Assembly: GCF_030167915.1 (NCBI RefSeq)
Contig: NZ_JARGNB010000003.1
Coordinates: forward strand, 496,001 to 560,000
Reading direction: 5' to 3'
Origin: Aquabacterium humicola
Lineage (GTDB): Bacteria > Pseudomonadota > Gammaproteobacteria > Burkholderiales > Burkholderiaceae_C
DNA: 64,000 bases
This document shows positions 28,202 to 36,061 of the stretch, in pieces; positions within the stretch are counted from its first letter, which is position 1, and each line of letters opens with the position of its first letter. The notes under the pieces were generated by a model that was not told the origin of the DNA, searched no databases, and worked only from the letters and a program-made list of their open reading frames with translations. The position numbers and the translations under genes are program-made.

Positions 28202-28936
28202 TCAGCCGGGCGGCTCGGCGAGCCGGTAGCCGACGCCCGGCTCCGTCAGCAGCCGTTGCGGATCGGCCGGGTCGGCCTCCAACTTCGCGCGCAGCTGCGC
28301 CATGTACAGCCGCAGGTAGTGGGTCTGCTCGACGTGCTCCGGTCCCCACACGTCCTGCAGGAGCTGACGGTGGGTGACCACGCGGCCCGCGCTGCGCACG
28401 AGCCGTGCGAGCAACTTGAACTCGGTCGGCGTCAGGTGCACCGGAGCACCGTCAAGCCGCACCGCATGCGCTGCGATATCGATCTCCAGTCCGGTATGGC
28501 CGTAGTGAGTGACGGCCGGAGCGACCAGCGTGCCCCGGTGGCGCAACGCGACGCGCATGCGAGCCAGCAGCTCGCCGACGCCGAACGGCTTCACCAGGTA
28601 GTCGTCAGCCCCGGCGTCGAGCAGGCGAATCTTCTGCCCGTCGCTCTCGCGCGCCGAGATGACGATGAGCGGCGTACCGTGACGCCGCCGCAGCGCGGCC
28701 AGCAGTGCTTCGCCGTCCCCGTCGGGCAGGCCCAGGTCCAGCAGCACCAGGTCGAGGCCGGGGCGGTCGCCGGGGGCCTGCGCCGCATCGCCGGCGGCGC
28801 GCCGGCCGTTGAGCAGCGCGAAGCCTTCCGACAGGCTGGCCGCGGTGTAGACCACGTAGCCTTCGACGCGCAGCGCGTCGCTCAGCATCGAGCGAAGCTC
28901 GCGATCGTCCTCGACGAGCAGGACTTGCAGGCTCAA
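28202..28936 (-). CDS. KdpE-like response regulator
   Basis: 244 aa OmpR-family regulator. The receiver spans residues 1-135, with Asp67 in LVLLDLGLPDGDG and Lys in YLVKPFGVGELLAR; it contains an extra ~15-residue loop (GDAAQAPGDRPG) after helix 2. The winged-helix output (about 145-242) closely follows KdpE: LTPTEFKLL, VVTHRQLLQDVWGPEHVEQT, HYLRLYMAQLRAKLE and TEPGVGYRL. The start is TTG at 28936 in a TTGA overlap with the kinase stop. It lies 94 bp upstream of kup on the same strand. No kdpABC genes are present, so kup is its most likely target. Confidence 0.85.
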   Translation of the reverse strand: MSLQVLLVEDDRELRSMLSDALRVEGYVVYTAASLSEGFALLNGRRAAGDAAQAPGDRPGLDLVLLDLGLPDGDGEALLAALRRRHGTPLIVISARESDGQKIRLLDAGADDYLVKPFGVGELLARMRVALRHRGTLVAPAVTHYGHTGLEIDIAAHAVRLDGAPVHLTPTEFKLLARLVRSAGRVVTHRQLLQDVWGPEHVEQTHYLRLYMAQLRAKLEADPADPQRLLTEPGVGYRLAEPPG

Positions 28937-30510
28937 GAGCGCTCTTCCTCTTCGACTTGGCCGTTGCCGGGCCGCGGCGGCGGCGCTTCCAGGGCAGGCA
29001 GCCGGCACTCGAAGCTCGCGCCGCCATGGCCACGCGGCCGCAGCGTCAGCTCGCCGCCGTGCGCTCGGGCAATGGCGCGGCACACCGCGAGGCCGACACC
29101 CGCACCGCGGCGTGCGGCGTCGCTGGCGTTGGGCGGACCGCGCTGGAACACCTCGAAGATGCGCTCGCGCTCGGCCGGCGGCACGCCGGGGCCCCGATCG
29201 CGCACCGCGAACGTCACCCCGTCCGCCTGGCCCCGCACCAGCAGCTCGATCGCACCGTCGCTGTACTTCAGCGCGTTGTCGACGAGGTTCTCGAGCAGTT
29301 GCGTCAGCAGCAGTGCGTCGCAGCGCAGCAGCGGCAGGCCGGGCTCGAGCCGCGCCTTCACGCGCCGCGCATGGTCGTGCGTGCGCACGCGGCGCAGCAC
29401 CGCGCCGACGATCTCCTCGGCCGACTCCCAATCGGTGCGCAGCTGCACCCCGGGCGCATCGAGCCGCGCCAGCTGCAACGTGTTGTCGGTCAGGCGCTTG
29501 AGCTGCCCGCACTCGTCGACGATCGCGCGCGCCAGCTTCTGGCGTTGCTCGGGCGCCAGCCGGTCGCCCTGCTCGAGCAGCGACGAGGCCGAGCCGAGGA
29601 TCGTCGCCAGCGGCGTGCGGTAGTCATGCGAGATCGCCGCCAGCAGCGCATTGCGCACGCCCTGAGTCTGCGCCGCCTGGCGGGCCGCGTCGGCGACACG
29701 CTGCGTCTGGACCTGCTCGAGCACGGCGCCCATCTGATCGCACAGCGCCTGTGCCTGCGCGCGCATCTCGTCGTCCGCCGCCACCGGGTCGTCGAGCTCG
29801 ATCGCCACTGCACCAAACGCCCGCGCGCGGCCTCGCAACGGCAGGTACCACTCCGGCAGCTCTGCATAGCGCCCGGTGCCCGGCCCGAACGGCTGGGCCC
29901 GCCTCGTGCAATGCCAGAGTCCCGAACGCTGGTGCGCTGTCGGCGAGCCCACGATCAGCGCAGCATCGTCGTCGTCGCTCGATGGCAGCGCATCCTTGAG
30001 CAACAACATCAGCGGCGCCTTCCCCAGCAACTGCGCAAGCGTCGTGGCAAGGATGTCGGCGCGCCGGGTCGGATCGTCGGTGTCGCGCAGCGCCTGGGCC
30101 AAGCTGCGCAGTTGCTCGGTCCGGCGCGCATGCTGCCGTGCGGCGTCCGCCAGCACGCGCTGGCGAGCCATCACGCCGGCGACGATCCAACAAACGACGA
30201 GCATCGCGGCCAGCAGCAAGGCGTCCTGCCGCAGGTCGACCGAGAACGTGTAGCGCGGGGGCACGAACAGCCAGTTGAATGCGGTGACCGATGCGGCGGA
30301 CATGGCCAGCGAGGCCCAGATCGGCAGCCACAGCGATGCGACGGCGGCCCCAAGCACCAGCACCATCGCGAGGTTGGCAAGGTCCACGTATCCGTCGAGG
30401 GCGAGCATCGCCGTCCACGCACCGATCCATGCGAGCAACGGCAGCAGCAGGCGCGAGACGGAACTCCTCAGCGCCCGAGGGGGAGTTGGCGGGGTCATCG
30501 GTGGTTCCAT
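28933..30510 (-). CDS. KdpD-like histidine kinase lacking the N-terminal KdpD/Usp sensor
   Basis: 525 aa, against ~900 for full KdpD. It begins directly with the four-helix membrane block of KdpD (about residues 20-116, including AFNWLFVPPRYTFSVDLRQD), then a GAF-like region (about 140-270), the H-box with His295 in ISHDYRTPLATILGSASSLL, N-box LLENLVDNALKYS and G-boxes RDRGPGVP and GAGVGLAVCRAIA. The cytoplasmic N-terminal nucleotide-binding KdpD domain and the Usp domain are absent. The start is ATG at 30510 (30498 possible). It overlaps the kdpE-like gene by 4 bases. A direct-repeat box precedes it. Confidence 0.87.
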   Translation of the reverse strand: MEPPMTPPTPPRALRSSVSRLLLPLLAWIGAWTAMLALDGYVDLANLAMVLVLGAAVASLWLPIWASLAMSAASVTAFNWLFVPPRYTFSVDLRQDALLLAAMLVVCWIVAGVMARQRVLADAARQHARRTEQLRSLAQALRDTDDPTRRADILATTLAQLLGKAPLMLLLKDALPSSDDDDAALIVGSPTAHQRSGLWHCTRRAQPFGPGTGRYAELPEWYLPLRGRARAFGAVAIELDDPVAADDEMRAQAQALCDQMGAVLEQVQTQRVADAARQAAQTQGVRNALLAAISHDYRTPLATILGSASSLLEQGDRLAPEQRQKLARAIVDECGQLKRLTDNTLQLARLDAPGVQLRTDWESAEEIVGAVLRRVRTHDHARRVKARLEPGLPLLRCDALLLTQLLENLVDNALKYSDGAIELLVRGQADGVTFAVRDRGPGVPPAERERIFEVFQRGPPNASDAARRGAGVGLAVCRAIARAHGGELTLRPRGHGGASFECRLPALEAPPPRPGNGQVEEEERS

Positions 30511-30565
30511 GTGCGGACGGGCCTCGCGATGCGAGCAACCGTTGCAGTCGACGCTAGCAGGGTCG

Positions 30566-30585
30566 GCGTTAGGAAGGCATAAGTG
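30566..30585 (-). promoter_or_regulatory. direct-repeat operator candidate before the kdpD-like gene
   Basis: Minus-strand CACTTATGC-CTTC-CTAACGC, two heptamers with an 11-bp period, 56-75 bases before the start at 30510. It is nearly identical to the box before kup, which suggests that the system controls itself and kup through the same site. Confidence 0.5.
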
Positions 30586-30908
30586 GAGCGGAGTACCTGA
30601 GTGCCTGCTCGAGGCCGCCGCTCTGGGACGCTTTCCTTGCCCGCGACACCAGCTGCCAGCGGCAGGGACCTCCGCCACTCCTCGGTCGCCGCGAGAACCT
30701 GTGCCCACCGATCAGCACGACAAGGATCGAGGGCGATGAAACCGAACCTCCGCAGGCCTCCGGCACCGGGTGCAGCCCATGCGCAGTCATGTGGGCCCCG
30801 CGTCCGATTCGTGGCCACGACGGCGATCTTCATCACCGGGGCAATTTACACGTAGAACGTGGGTTCAGCCGCAACCTGCATTCCTGCAAGTCTGTCTCAG
30901 AAGGATTC

Positions 30909-30953
30909 TTCCGTCTGACCGAGACCGGCATCGGCTACCGCTTCGTGCCTTGA
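30909..30953 (+). pseudogene. 3' relic of a kdpE gene
   Basis: Plus-strand codons read FRLTETGIGYRFVP and then TGA. TETGIGYRF is the characteristic C-terminal end of KdpE (the E. coli protein ends in TETGIGYRFML). No KdpE-like sequence continues upstream of about 30909 in this frame. It differs from the end of the intact KdpE-like protein nearby (TEPGVGYRLAEPPG) and lies on the opposite strand, so it is not a local duplicate of that gene. It lies 29 bp from the stop of the convergent cation-efflux gene. Confidence 0.5.
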
Positions 30954-30981
30954 GCGGCGCCCAGGCCGCTCGCTTCGTCCG

Positions 30982-31947
30982 CTAGGAAGGCGGGCCCTCG
31001 TGGTCGGCGTCGGGCCGCCGCCAGGGGTCGACATGCGTCATCACGTTGAGCACGCGGTGCCGCTGCATCACGCGGCGCCGCGCCTCGACGGCGATCTGAT
31101 GTCCGTCCTCGACGCTCTGGGTGGCCTCCACCTCGATGTGCGCGTCGACGACGATCATGTCGCCCATCCTGCGCGTGCGCAGGTCGTGCACGCCGTGGAT
31201 GCCCGGCGTGCCTTCCAGCGTGCGCCGGATCGCGGCGGCTTCCTCGTCGTCGATGGCGCGGTCCATCAGGTCGTGCAGCGCATCCCAGCCGAAGCTCCAG
31301 CCCATCCTGGCGACCATGAAGCCGACGATGGCCGCGGCGATCGGGTCGAGGATCGGGTAGCCGGCCAGGTTGCCGGCGATGCCGATGCCCACCACCAGCG
31401 ACGAGGCTGCATCCGAGCGGGCATGCCAGGCGTTGGCGACCAGCATGCCCGAGCGCACCCGCTTGGCCACCGCCAGCATGTAGCGGAACAGCAGCTCCTT
31501 GGCCACCAGCGCCGCGCCGGCCACCCACAGCGCGGCCACGTGCACCGGCTGCACGGCCGACGGCTGTTCCAGCTTCACGAAGGCCGACCACAGCATGCCC
31601 GCCCCGACGGCCAGCAGCAGCGCGCCCAGCACCAGCGAGGCCGCGGTTTCGAAGCGCTGGTGGCCGTAGGGATGGCCGGCGTCGGCATCCTTGCGGCTGT
31701 GGTAGTTGGCCAGCAGCACGACGCCGTCGGCCACCAGGTCCGACAGCGAGTGGATGCCGTCGGCAATCAGCCCCTGCGACTTCGCCAGCACGCCGACGAC
31801 AATCTGCACCGCCGTCAGGACCAGGTTGACGGCGATGCTGACACCGGTGCTGCGCGCCGCGGCGGCGGCGCGCTGCGCCGGCGTGTGTTCGGCATCCTCG
31901 CTGTCATCGACGAGGTCGGGCGGGTCGGGCGCGTCGGACGGGGCCAT
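30982..31947 (-). CDS. cation diffusion facilitator (CDF) metal efflux protein
   Basis: 321 aa. Six membrane helices lie between residues 35 and 225, with the metal-site motifs DGIHSLSDLVADG on helix 2 and NAWHARSDAASS on helix 5, the pattern of the FieF/MMT1 branch. The C-terminal cytoplasmic domain (about 235-310) is of the usual beta-alpha-beta type, with MGDMIVVDAHIEVE. It exports Zn2+, Fe2+, Mn2+ or a similar ion in exchange for protons; the exact metal is not predictable here. Start ATG at 31947. Confidence 0.92.
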   Translation of the reverse strand: MAPSDAPDPPDLVDDSEDAEHTPAQRAAAAARSTGVSIAVNLVLTAVQIVVGVLAKSQGLIADGIHSLSDLVADGVVLLANYHSRKDADAGHPYGHQRFETAASLVLGALLLAVGAGMLWSAFVKLEQPSAVQPVHVAALWVAGAALVAKELLFRYMLAVAKRVRSGMLVANAWHARSDAASSLVVGIGIAGNLAGYPILDPIAAAIVGFMVARMGWSFGWDALHDLMDRAIDDEEAAAIRRTLEGTPGIHGVHDLRTRRMGDMIVVDAHIEVEATQSVEDGHQIAVEARRRVMQRHRVLNVMTHVDPWRRPDADHEGPPS

Positions 31948-32102
31948 GGGTGGGCGAGGCTACCAGCCGGCGTGTTGGCGGCGCTTGCGGCAGGTCACTT
32001 CGGTTGCGTCAGGCGATCTGGTCATGGCAGGCGAGATCAGTGTCGCTGCCAAGGATGGCGCGGCCCGTGAGAAGCTGCGGGATTGCCACGGAGACGAATC
32101 CC

Positions 32103-32492
32103 ATGCCGAGTCCCCAGACCCTGGAAGCCTTCATCGCCCGCGTCGAATCGAACGCCCACGTCGAAGCGGTGCTGGAGTACTACACCGAAGGCGCGTCGAT
32201 GCGCGAGAACCACGAGCCGCCGCGCGTCGGGCGCGAGCACCACGTCGCCAACGAGCGCCGCGTCACCGGCCGCGCGACGCGCATCGAGTCGACCTGCGTG
32301 CGGCCGGTGTTCGTCGCCGGCGACCATGTCGTGATCCGCTGGATCTTCCGCTTCGACTGGCCCGACGGCACGTCCACGCGCATGGAGGAGCTCGCCTACC
32401 AGCGCTGGGACGGCGAGCGCATCGCCGAGGAGCAGTTCTTCTACGACCCGGTGCAGCGCAAGCCGGTGCCGACCGCGCAGCTGGACGCCTAA
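32103..32492 (+). CDS. SnoaL-like (NTF2-fold) protein
   Basis: 129 aa small NTF2-like protein. FIARVESNAHVEAVLEYYTE is the opening helix, followed by the mixed sheet with VFVAGDHVVIRWIFRFDWPD and the closing YQRWDGERIAEEQFFYDP, the usual end of SnoaL_2/polyketide-cyclase-like proteins. The enzymatic role is unknown. The ATG at 32103 follows CGGAG at a suitable distance; the longer open frame upstream has no protein-like sequence. It is convergent with the glycosyltransferase gene. Confidence 0.8.
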   Translation: MPSPQTLEAFIARVESNAHVEAVLEYYTEGASMRENHEPPRVGREHHVANERRVTGRATRIESTCVRPVFVAGDHVVIRWIFRFDWPDGTSTRMEELAYQRWDGERIAEEQFFYDPVQRKPVPTAQLDA

Positions 32493-32507
32493 CCCGCCAA
32501 GGGCGCG

Positions 32508-33749
32508 TCAGGCGGCGATGCGTTCGCCGGCGGCGAGCGCCACCCCCGGCAGCGTCGTCCCCTCGCGCTCCAGCAGCAGCGCCAGGTAGCGCGATTCCCA
32601 CTGCGCCATCACCACCGCCCAGTCGCGCGCGACCGCCCGCGTGCGCGCCGCGGCGGCCCAGGGTGTCGGCTCGTCCTGCAGCACGGCCGCCATCGCCGCC
32701 GCCCAGTCGGCCGCGCCATGTGAACGCACGACGAGGCCGGCGCCTTCGGCCAGCTCCGGCAGCGCGCCGCCGCCGCTGACGATCACCGGCGTGCCGCAGG
32801 CCATCGCCTCGAGCACCGGCAGGCCGAAGGTTTCGCGCTCGCCGGCATGCACGAAGGCATCGACGTTGGCCATCAGCCGCGCGAGGCGGTGTTCCGGCTG
32901 CGGCGCGAGCACGCGCACCTGCTCGCCCTGCGGCGGCTGCGGGCCGCTGCCGACCGCCAGCAGCAGGCAGCGCGGTCCCAGGCGGTGCACGGCCTTGGCC
33001 AGCAGCGCCAGCTGCTTGTCGGCCTCGAAGCGGCCGGCGTAGAGCAGCAGCTTGCAGCCCGGCGGCGCGCCGAGCAGCCGCTCGAGCTGCCAGCGCCATG
33101 CCGGCTCGCGCAGGCGCGGCGTGAACTGCGCGCTGTGCACGCCCAGGCCCTGCAGCCGCACGTTGGGCAGGCCCAGCGCCTGCAGCGCGCGCAGCGTGGC
33201 TTCGCTGGGCGCGAGCACCAGGTCGAACTGCCGGTAGAAGCGCCGCAGGTAGGCCCGGGTGCCCTGCTCGACCCAGCGCGCGACGTGTGCCGAGCCGGTG
33301 TGCTGGCCGAACCAGCCGCCGAGCGCCGTCGGCAGTTCGTACAGGCAGCAGGCCACCGCCGGCACGCGCAGGCGGCGCGCCGCCGCCAGCGCCGCCCAGC
33401 CCAGCATGCCGGTGTCGGCGACCTCGATCAGGTCGGGTTCGGCGCGCTCGATCAGGCGCTGCGCACGGCCCGAATCGACGACGATGCGCCGGCCGTCCGA
33501 CCACGGCGCCGGCACGCTGGCGCAGGACACGACGCCGTGCCCGTGGCCCTGCGGCGCGATGATGGTGTGGCGCCAGCCGGCGGCCTGCAGCCACGCATGC
33601 TTGGCGCCCAGGTAACGCTGGCAGGTGTCGTCCCACAGGGCCGACACGTCGAGCAGGTGGTTGCCCTCCCGCGGCACGGTGGACGGCGGCGGCAGCGTCG
33701 ACGGATCGTCGATGCCGGGCCGGGACAGCAGGGCGGAATCGGTGCGCAT
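32508..33749 (-). CDS. glycosyltransferase family 4 protein
   Basis: 413 aa GT-B-fold retaining glycosyltransferase. The C-terminal nucleotide-sugar site has the family signature GERETFGLPVLEAMACGTPVI with two glutamates, and KLLLYAGRFEADKQLALL marks the start of the second Rossmann half. The N-terminal domain carries LLDVSALWDDTCQRYLGAKH and IEVADTGMLGWAALAAARR. A free-standing member with no polysaccharide cluster around it; likely substrates are a lipid or polysaccharide acceptor. Start MRTDSALLSRPG at 33749, 43 bp after the hybrid kinase stop. Confidence 0.88.
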   Translation of the reverse strand: MRTDSALLSRPGIDDPSTLPPPSTVPREGNHLLDVSALWDDTCQRYLGAKHAWLQAAGWRHTIIAPQGHGHGVVSCASVPAPWSDGRRIVVDSGRAQRLIERAEPDLIEVADTGMLGWAALAAARRLRVPAVACCLYELPTALGGWFGQHTGSAHVARWVEQGTRAYLRRFYRQFDLVLAPSEATLRALQALGLPNVRLQGLGVHSAQFTPRLREPAWRWQLERLLGAPPGCKLLLYAGRFEADKQLALLAKAVHRLGPRCLLLAVGSGPQPPQGEQVRVLAPQPEHRLARLMANVDAFVHAGERETFGLPVLEAMACGTPVIVSGGGALPELAEGAGLVVRSHGAADWAAAMAAVLQDEPTPWAAAARTRAVARDWAVVMAQWESRYLALLLEREGTTLPGVALAAGERIAA

Positions 33750-33792
33750 GGCGCCGGCCCGGCAATCGACGCGCCCGGAGCGGGCACGCCGG

Positions 33793-35925
33793 TCAGGGCC
33801 GCCTGAAGGTGTAGAGCGTCGCCGGTCCGCTGTCGCCGCCGTCGCGTGCATCGCTGCCGGCCGGGCGGGCCAGCTCGTCGTCGCCGAGCGGACCGCGGTC
33901 GATCAGCGCGGCCAGCACCGCGGGGTCGACCGGCTTGAGCACGTGCGCGTCGAAGCCGGCCTCGCGGCCGCGCTGGCGGTCGGCCGGCTGGCCGTAGCCG
34001 GTCAGCGCGACGATGCGCGCGCGCTGCAGCGCCGGCAGCGCGCGCAGCCGCCGTGCCACCTCGTAGCCGTCGAGCAGCGGCAGGCCGATGTCGAGCAGCA
34101 CGATCTCGGGTGCGAACTCGGCCGCGGTGGACAGCGCCTGCATGCCATCGCGCGTCACCCGCACGGTGTGGCCGCTCATCGTCAGCATCAGCGCGGTGGT
34201 GTCGGCGACGTCGACGTTGTCCTCGACCAGCAGGATGCGGCGCCGCGGCGTGCTGTCGCCGGCGGGCGGCGCCTCGGGCGCGGGCAGGTCCTCGACAGCC
34301 TGCAGGCAGGGCAGGTAGACGCGGAACTCGGCCCCGCGCGACGGGCCGGCGCTGAAGGCCTCGACATGGCCGCCGTGCAGCCGCACCAGGCGCTGCACCA
34401 GCGTCAGGCCGACGCCCAGGCCGCCCTGGTTGCGGTCGAGCGTGCGCGGGCCCTGCTCGAACAGGTCGAACACCCGCGGCAGCAGCGCGGCCTCGATGCC
34501 GATGCCGTTGTCGCGCACGGTGACGACCGCGCGGCCCTGCTCCACCGCCAGCGAGATGTGCAGGTTGCCGCCGTCCTGCGTGTACTTGATCGCGTTGCTC
34601 ATCAGGTTGTTGATCACCTGCTGCAGCCGCGCGGCATCGCCCTGCACCCACACCGGCTGCGACGGCAGCCCCTGCGTCAGCGACTGCTGGCGCGCGGCCA
34701 GCTGCGGCCGATGCAGCTCGACGCTCTGCACGATCAGCGCGGACAGGTCGAGCGGCGTCTTCTGCAGCACGATCTTGCCCTGGCTGATGCGCGCGACGTC
34801 GAGAAGCTCGTCGACCAGCCGCGTCAGCTGCCGCACCTGGCGGTCGGTGATGTCGGTGGCCCAGCGCAGCTTGGCATCGTGGCCGCCGATGCGGCGGATC
34901 ACCTCGACGGCGTTGGCGATCGGCGCCAGCGGGTTGCGCAGCTCGTGCGAGAGCATGGCCAGGAACTCGTCCTTGCGGCGGTTGGCCTCCTCCAGCCGCA
35001 CCTCGGCACGGCGGCGCTCGGCAATCTCTTCCTGCAGGTCCTGGTACAGCTGCGCGGTGGCGAAGGCGATGGCCGCGCGTGTGGCGACTTCGTCGAGCAC
35101 CGCGCTGCCCAGCGGCGTGGTACCGGCGGTCAGCAGCACGCCGAGCGGGCGCTCGCCGTCGCGCAGCACGAAGGCATCGTCGGTGGGCGCCTCGACCGCG
35201 GCAGCGAAGCGCGCGCGGTCGGCCTCGGCCAGCGAGGCCGGTTCGACGTCCACCGCCGCCAGCTCGCCGGTGCTGCGGTGCACGATACGCTGCGGCCGCC
35301 GCGCTTCGTCGAACAGCACGACGGTGGCCTGCGCTGCGAGCTCGGGCACCACCATGCCGAGCAGCTTGTGCAGGCCCAGGCGCACGTCGAGCAGGCCCGA
35401 CAGCGCATGGCTCAGGTCGGACAGGCAGGCCGAGCGGCGCGTCGATTCCTCGGCCACCTGCAGCGCGGCGGCCGACGCGGCCAGCGCCACGCGTTCGTCG
35501 GCCTGCTGCGCGATGCGCCGTTGCAGCGCGTGCAGCTCGACGAAGACGCGCACCTTCGAGCGCAGCACCTCCGGCACCACGGGCGACAGGATGTAGTCGA
35601 CCGCGCCCAGCGAGTAACCCCGCACGGTCTGCGGCTCGTCGGCGTAGGCGGTGATGAAGATGATCGGCGTGTGCGCGGAACGCTTGTAGCGGCGGATCAG
35701 GGTCGCCGTCTCGAAGCCGTCGATGTCCGGCATGTTGACGTCGAGCAGGATCACCGCGAACTCGCGCTGCAGCACCTCGCGCAGCGCCTCGGCGCCCGAG
35801 CGCACGAAGACCAGGTTCTGCTGCAGCTCCTCCAGCACGGTGCGGAAGACCAGCAGCTTCTCCGGCAGGTCGTCGACGATCAGGATGTTGGCCTTCTCGA
35901 GCTCGCTGTTTGCAGTTGATGTCAT
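33793..35925 (-). CDS. REC-GAF-HK-REC hybrid histidine kinase
   Basis: 710 aa, soluble. N-terminal receiver (12-130, Asp62 in ILLDVNMPDIDG), coiled coil, GAF-like domain (about 165-290), HisKA with H-box EFLAMLSHELRNPLAPIANA near residue 325, ATPase with NNLMSNAIKYTQDGG and GGLGVGLTLVQRLVRLHGG, then a C-terminal receiver (about 575-690) with LLDIGLPLLDGYEVARR. A receiver at each end suggests control by an upstream kinase and phosphorelay output. The large HAMP kinase gene upstream on the same strand, with a repeat element between them, is a candidate partner. Confidence 0.92.
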   Translation of the reverse strand: MTSTANSELEKANILIVDDLPEKLLVFRTVLEELQQNLVFVRSGAEALREVLQREFAVILLDVNMPDIDGFETATLIRRYKRSAHTPIIFITAYADEPQTVRGYSLGAVDYILSPVVPEVLRSKVRVFVELHALQRRIAQQADERVALAASAAALQVAEESTRRSACLSDLSHALSGLLDVRLGLHKLLGMVVPELAAQATVVLFDEARRPQRIVHRSTGELAAVDVEPASLAEADRARFAAAVEAPTDDAFVLRDGERPLGVLLTAGTTPLGSAVLDEVATRAAIAFATAQLYQDLQEEIAERRRAEVRLEEANRRKDEFLAMLSHELRNPLAPIANAVEVIRRIGGHDAKLRWATDITDRQVRQLTRLVDELLDVARISQGKIVLQKTPLDLSALIVQSVELHRPQLAARQQSLTQGLPSQPVWVQGDAARLQQVINNLMSNAIKYTQDGGNLHISLAVEQGRAVVTVRDNGIGIEAALLPRVFDLFEQGPRTLDRNQGGLGVGLTLVQRLVRLHGGHVEAFSAGPSRGAEFRVYLPCLQAVEDLPAPEAPPAGDSTPRRRILLVEDNVDVADTTALMLTMSGHTVRVTRDGMQALSTAAEFAPEIVLLDIGLPLLDGYEVARRLRALPALQRARIVALTGYGQPADRQRGREAGFDAHVLKPVDPAVLAALIDRGPLGDDELARPAGSDARDGGDSGPATLYTFRRP

Positions 35926-35950
35926 GGCATCGACTCCACGCGGGCCTTTC

Positions 35951-36061
35951 CAAGCGAACGCCGTGGATCCGGCTCTGCCGGGCCACTGGCGTTGCCCCCT
36001 TGAGGGGGAGAGGCCGAAGGCCGAGGGGGCATCGGCCGAAGGACGCTTCGGGGGTGGGCCA
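35951..36061. repeat. dispersed intergenic repeat, copy B
   Basis: Second copy of the element at 2181-2265. The first ~65 bp align base for base with few changes, including the CCCCCTTGAGGGGG hairpin. Copy B then has about 26 extra bases (a duplicated GGCCGAAGG block) before the shared CTTCGGGGGTGGG end. It lies directly after the stop of the HAMP-array kinase, the same position relative to a gene as copy A. Confidence 0.8.

Larger units (their letters stand above)
30511..30981. other. 471-bp region without an intact gene
   Basis: It holds the promoter of the kdpD-like gene at its left end and a KdpE C-terminal relic at its right end (30909-30953). The stretch 30600-30900 is less GC-rich than its surroundings and no open frame in it has recognisable protein character. 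It is probably decayed sequence left by the loss of an older operon. Confidence 0.5.
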
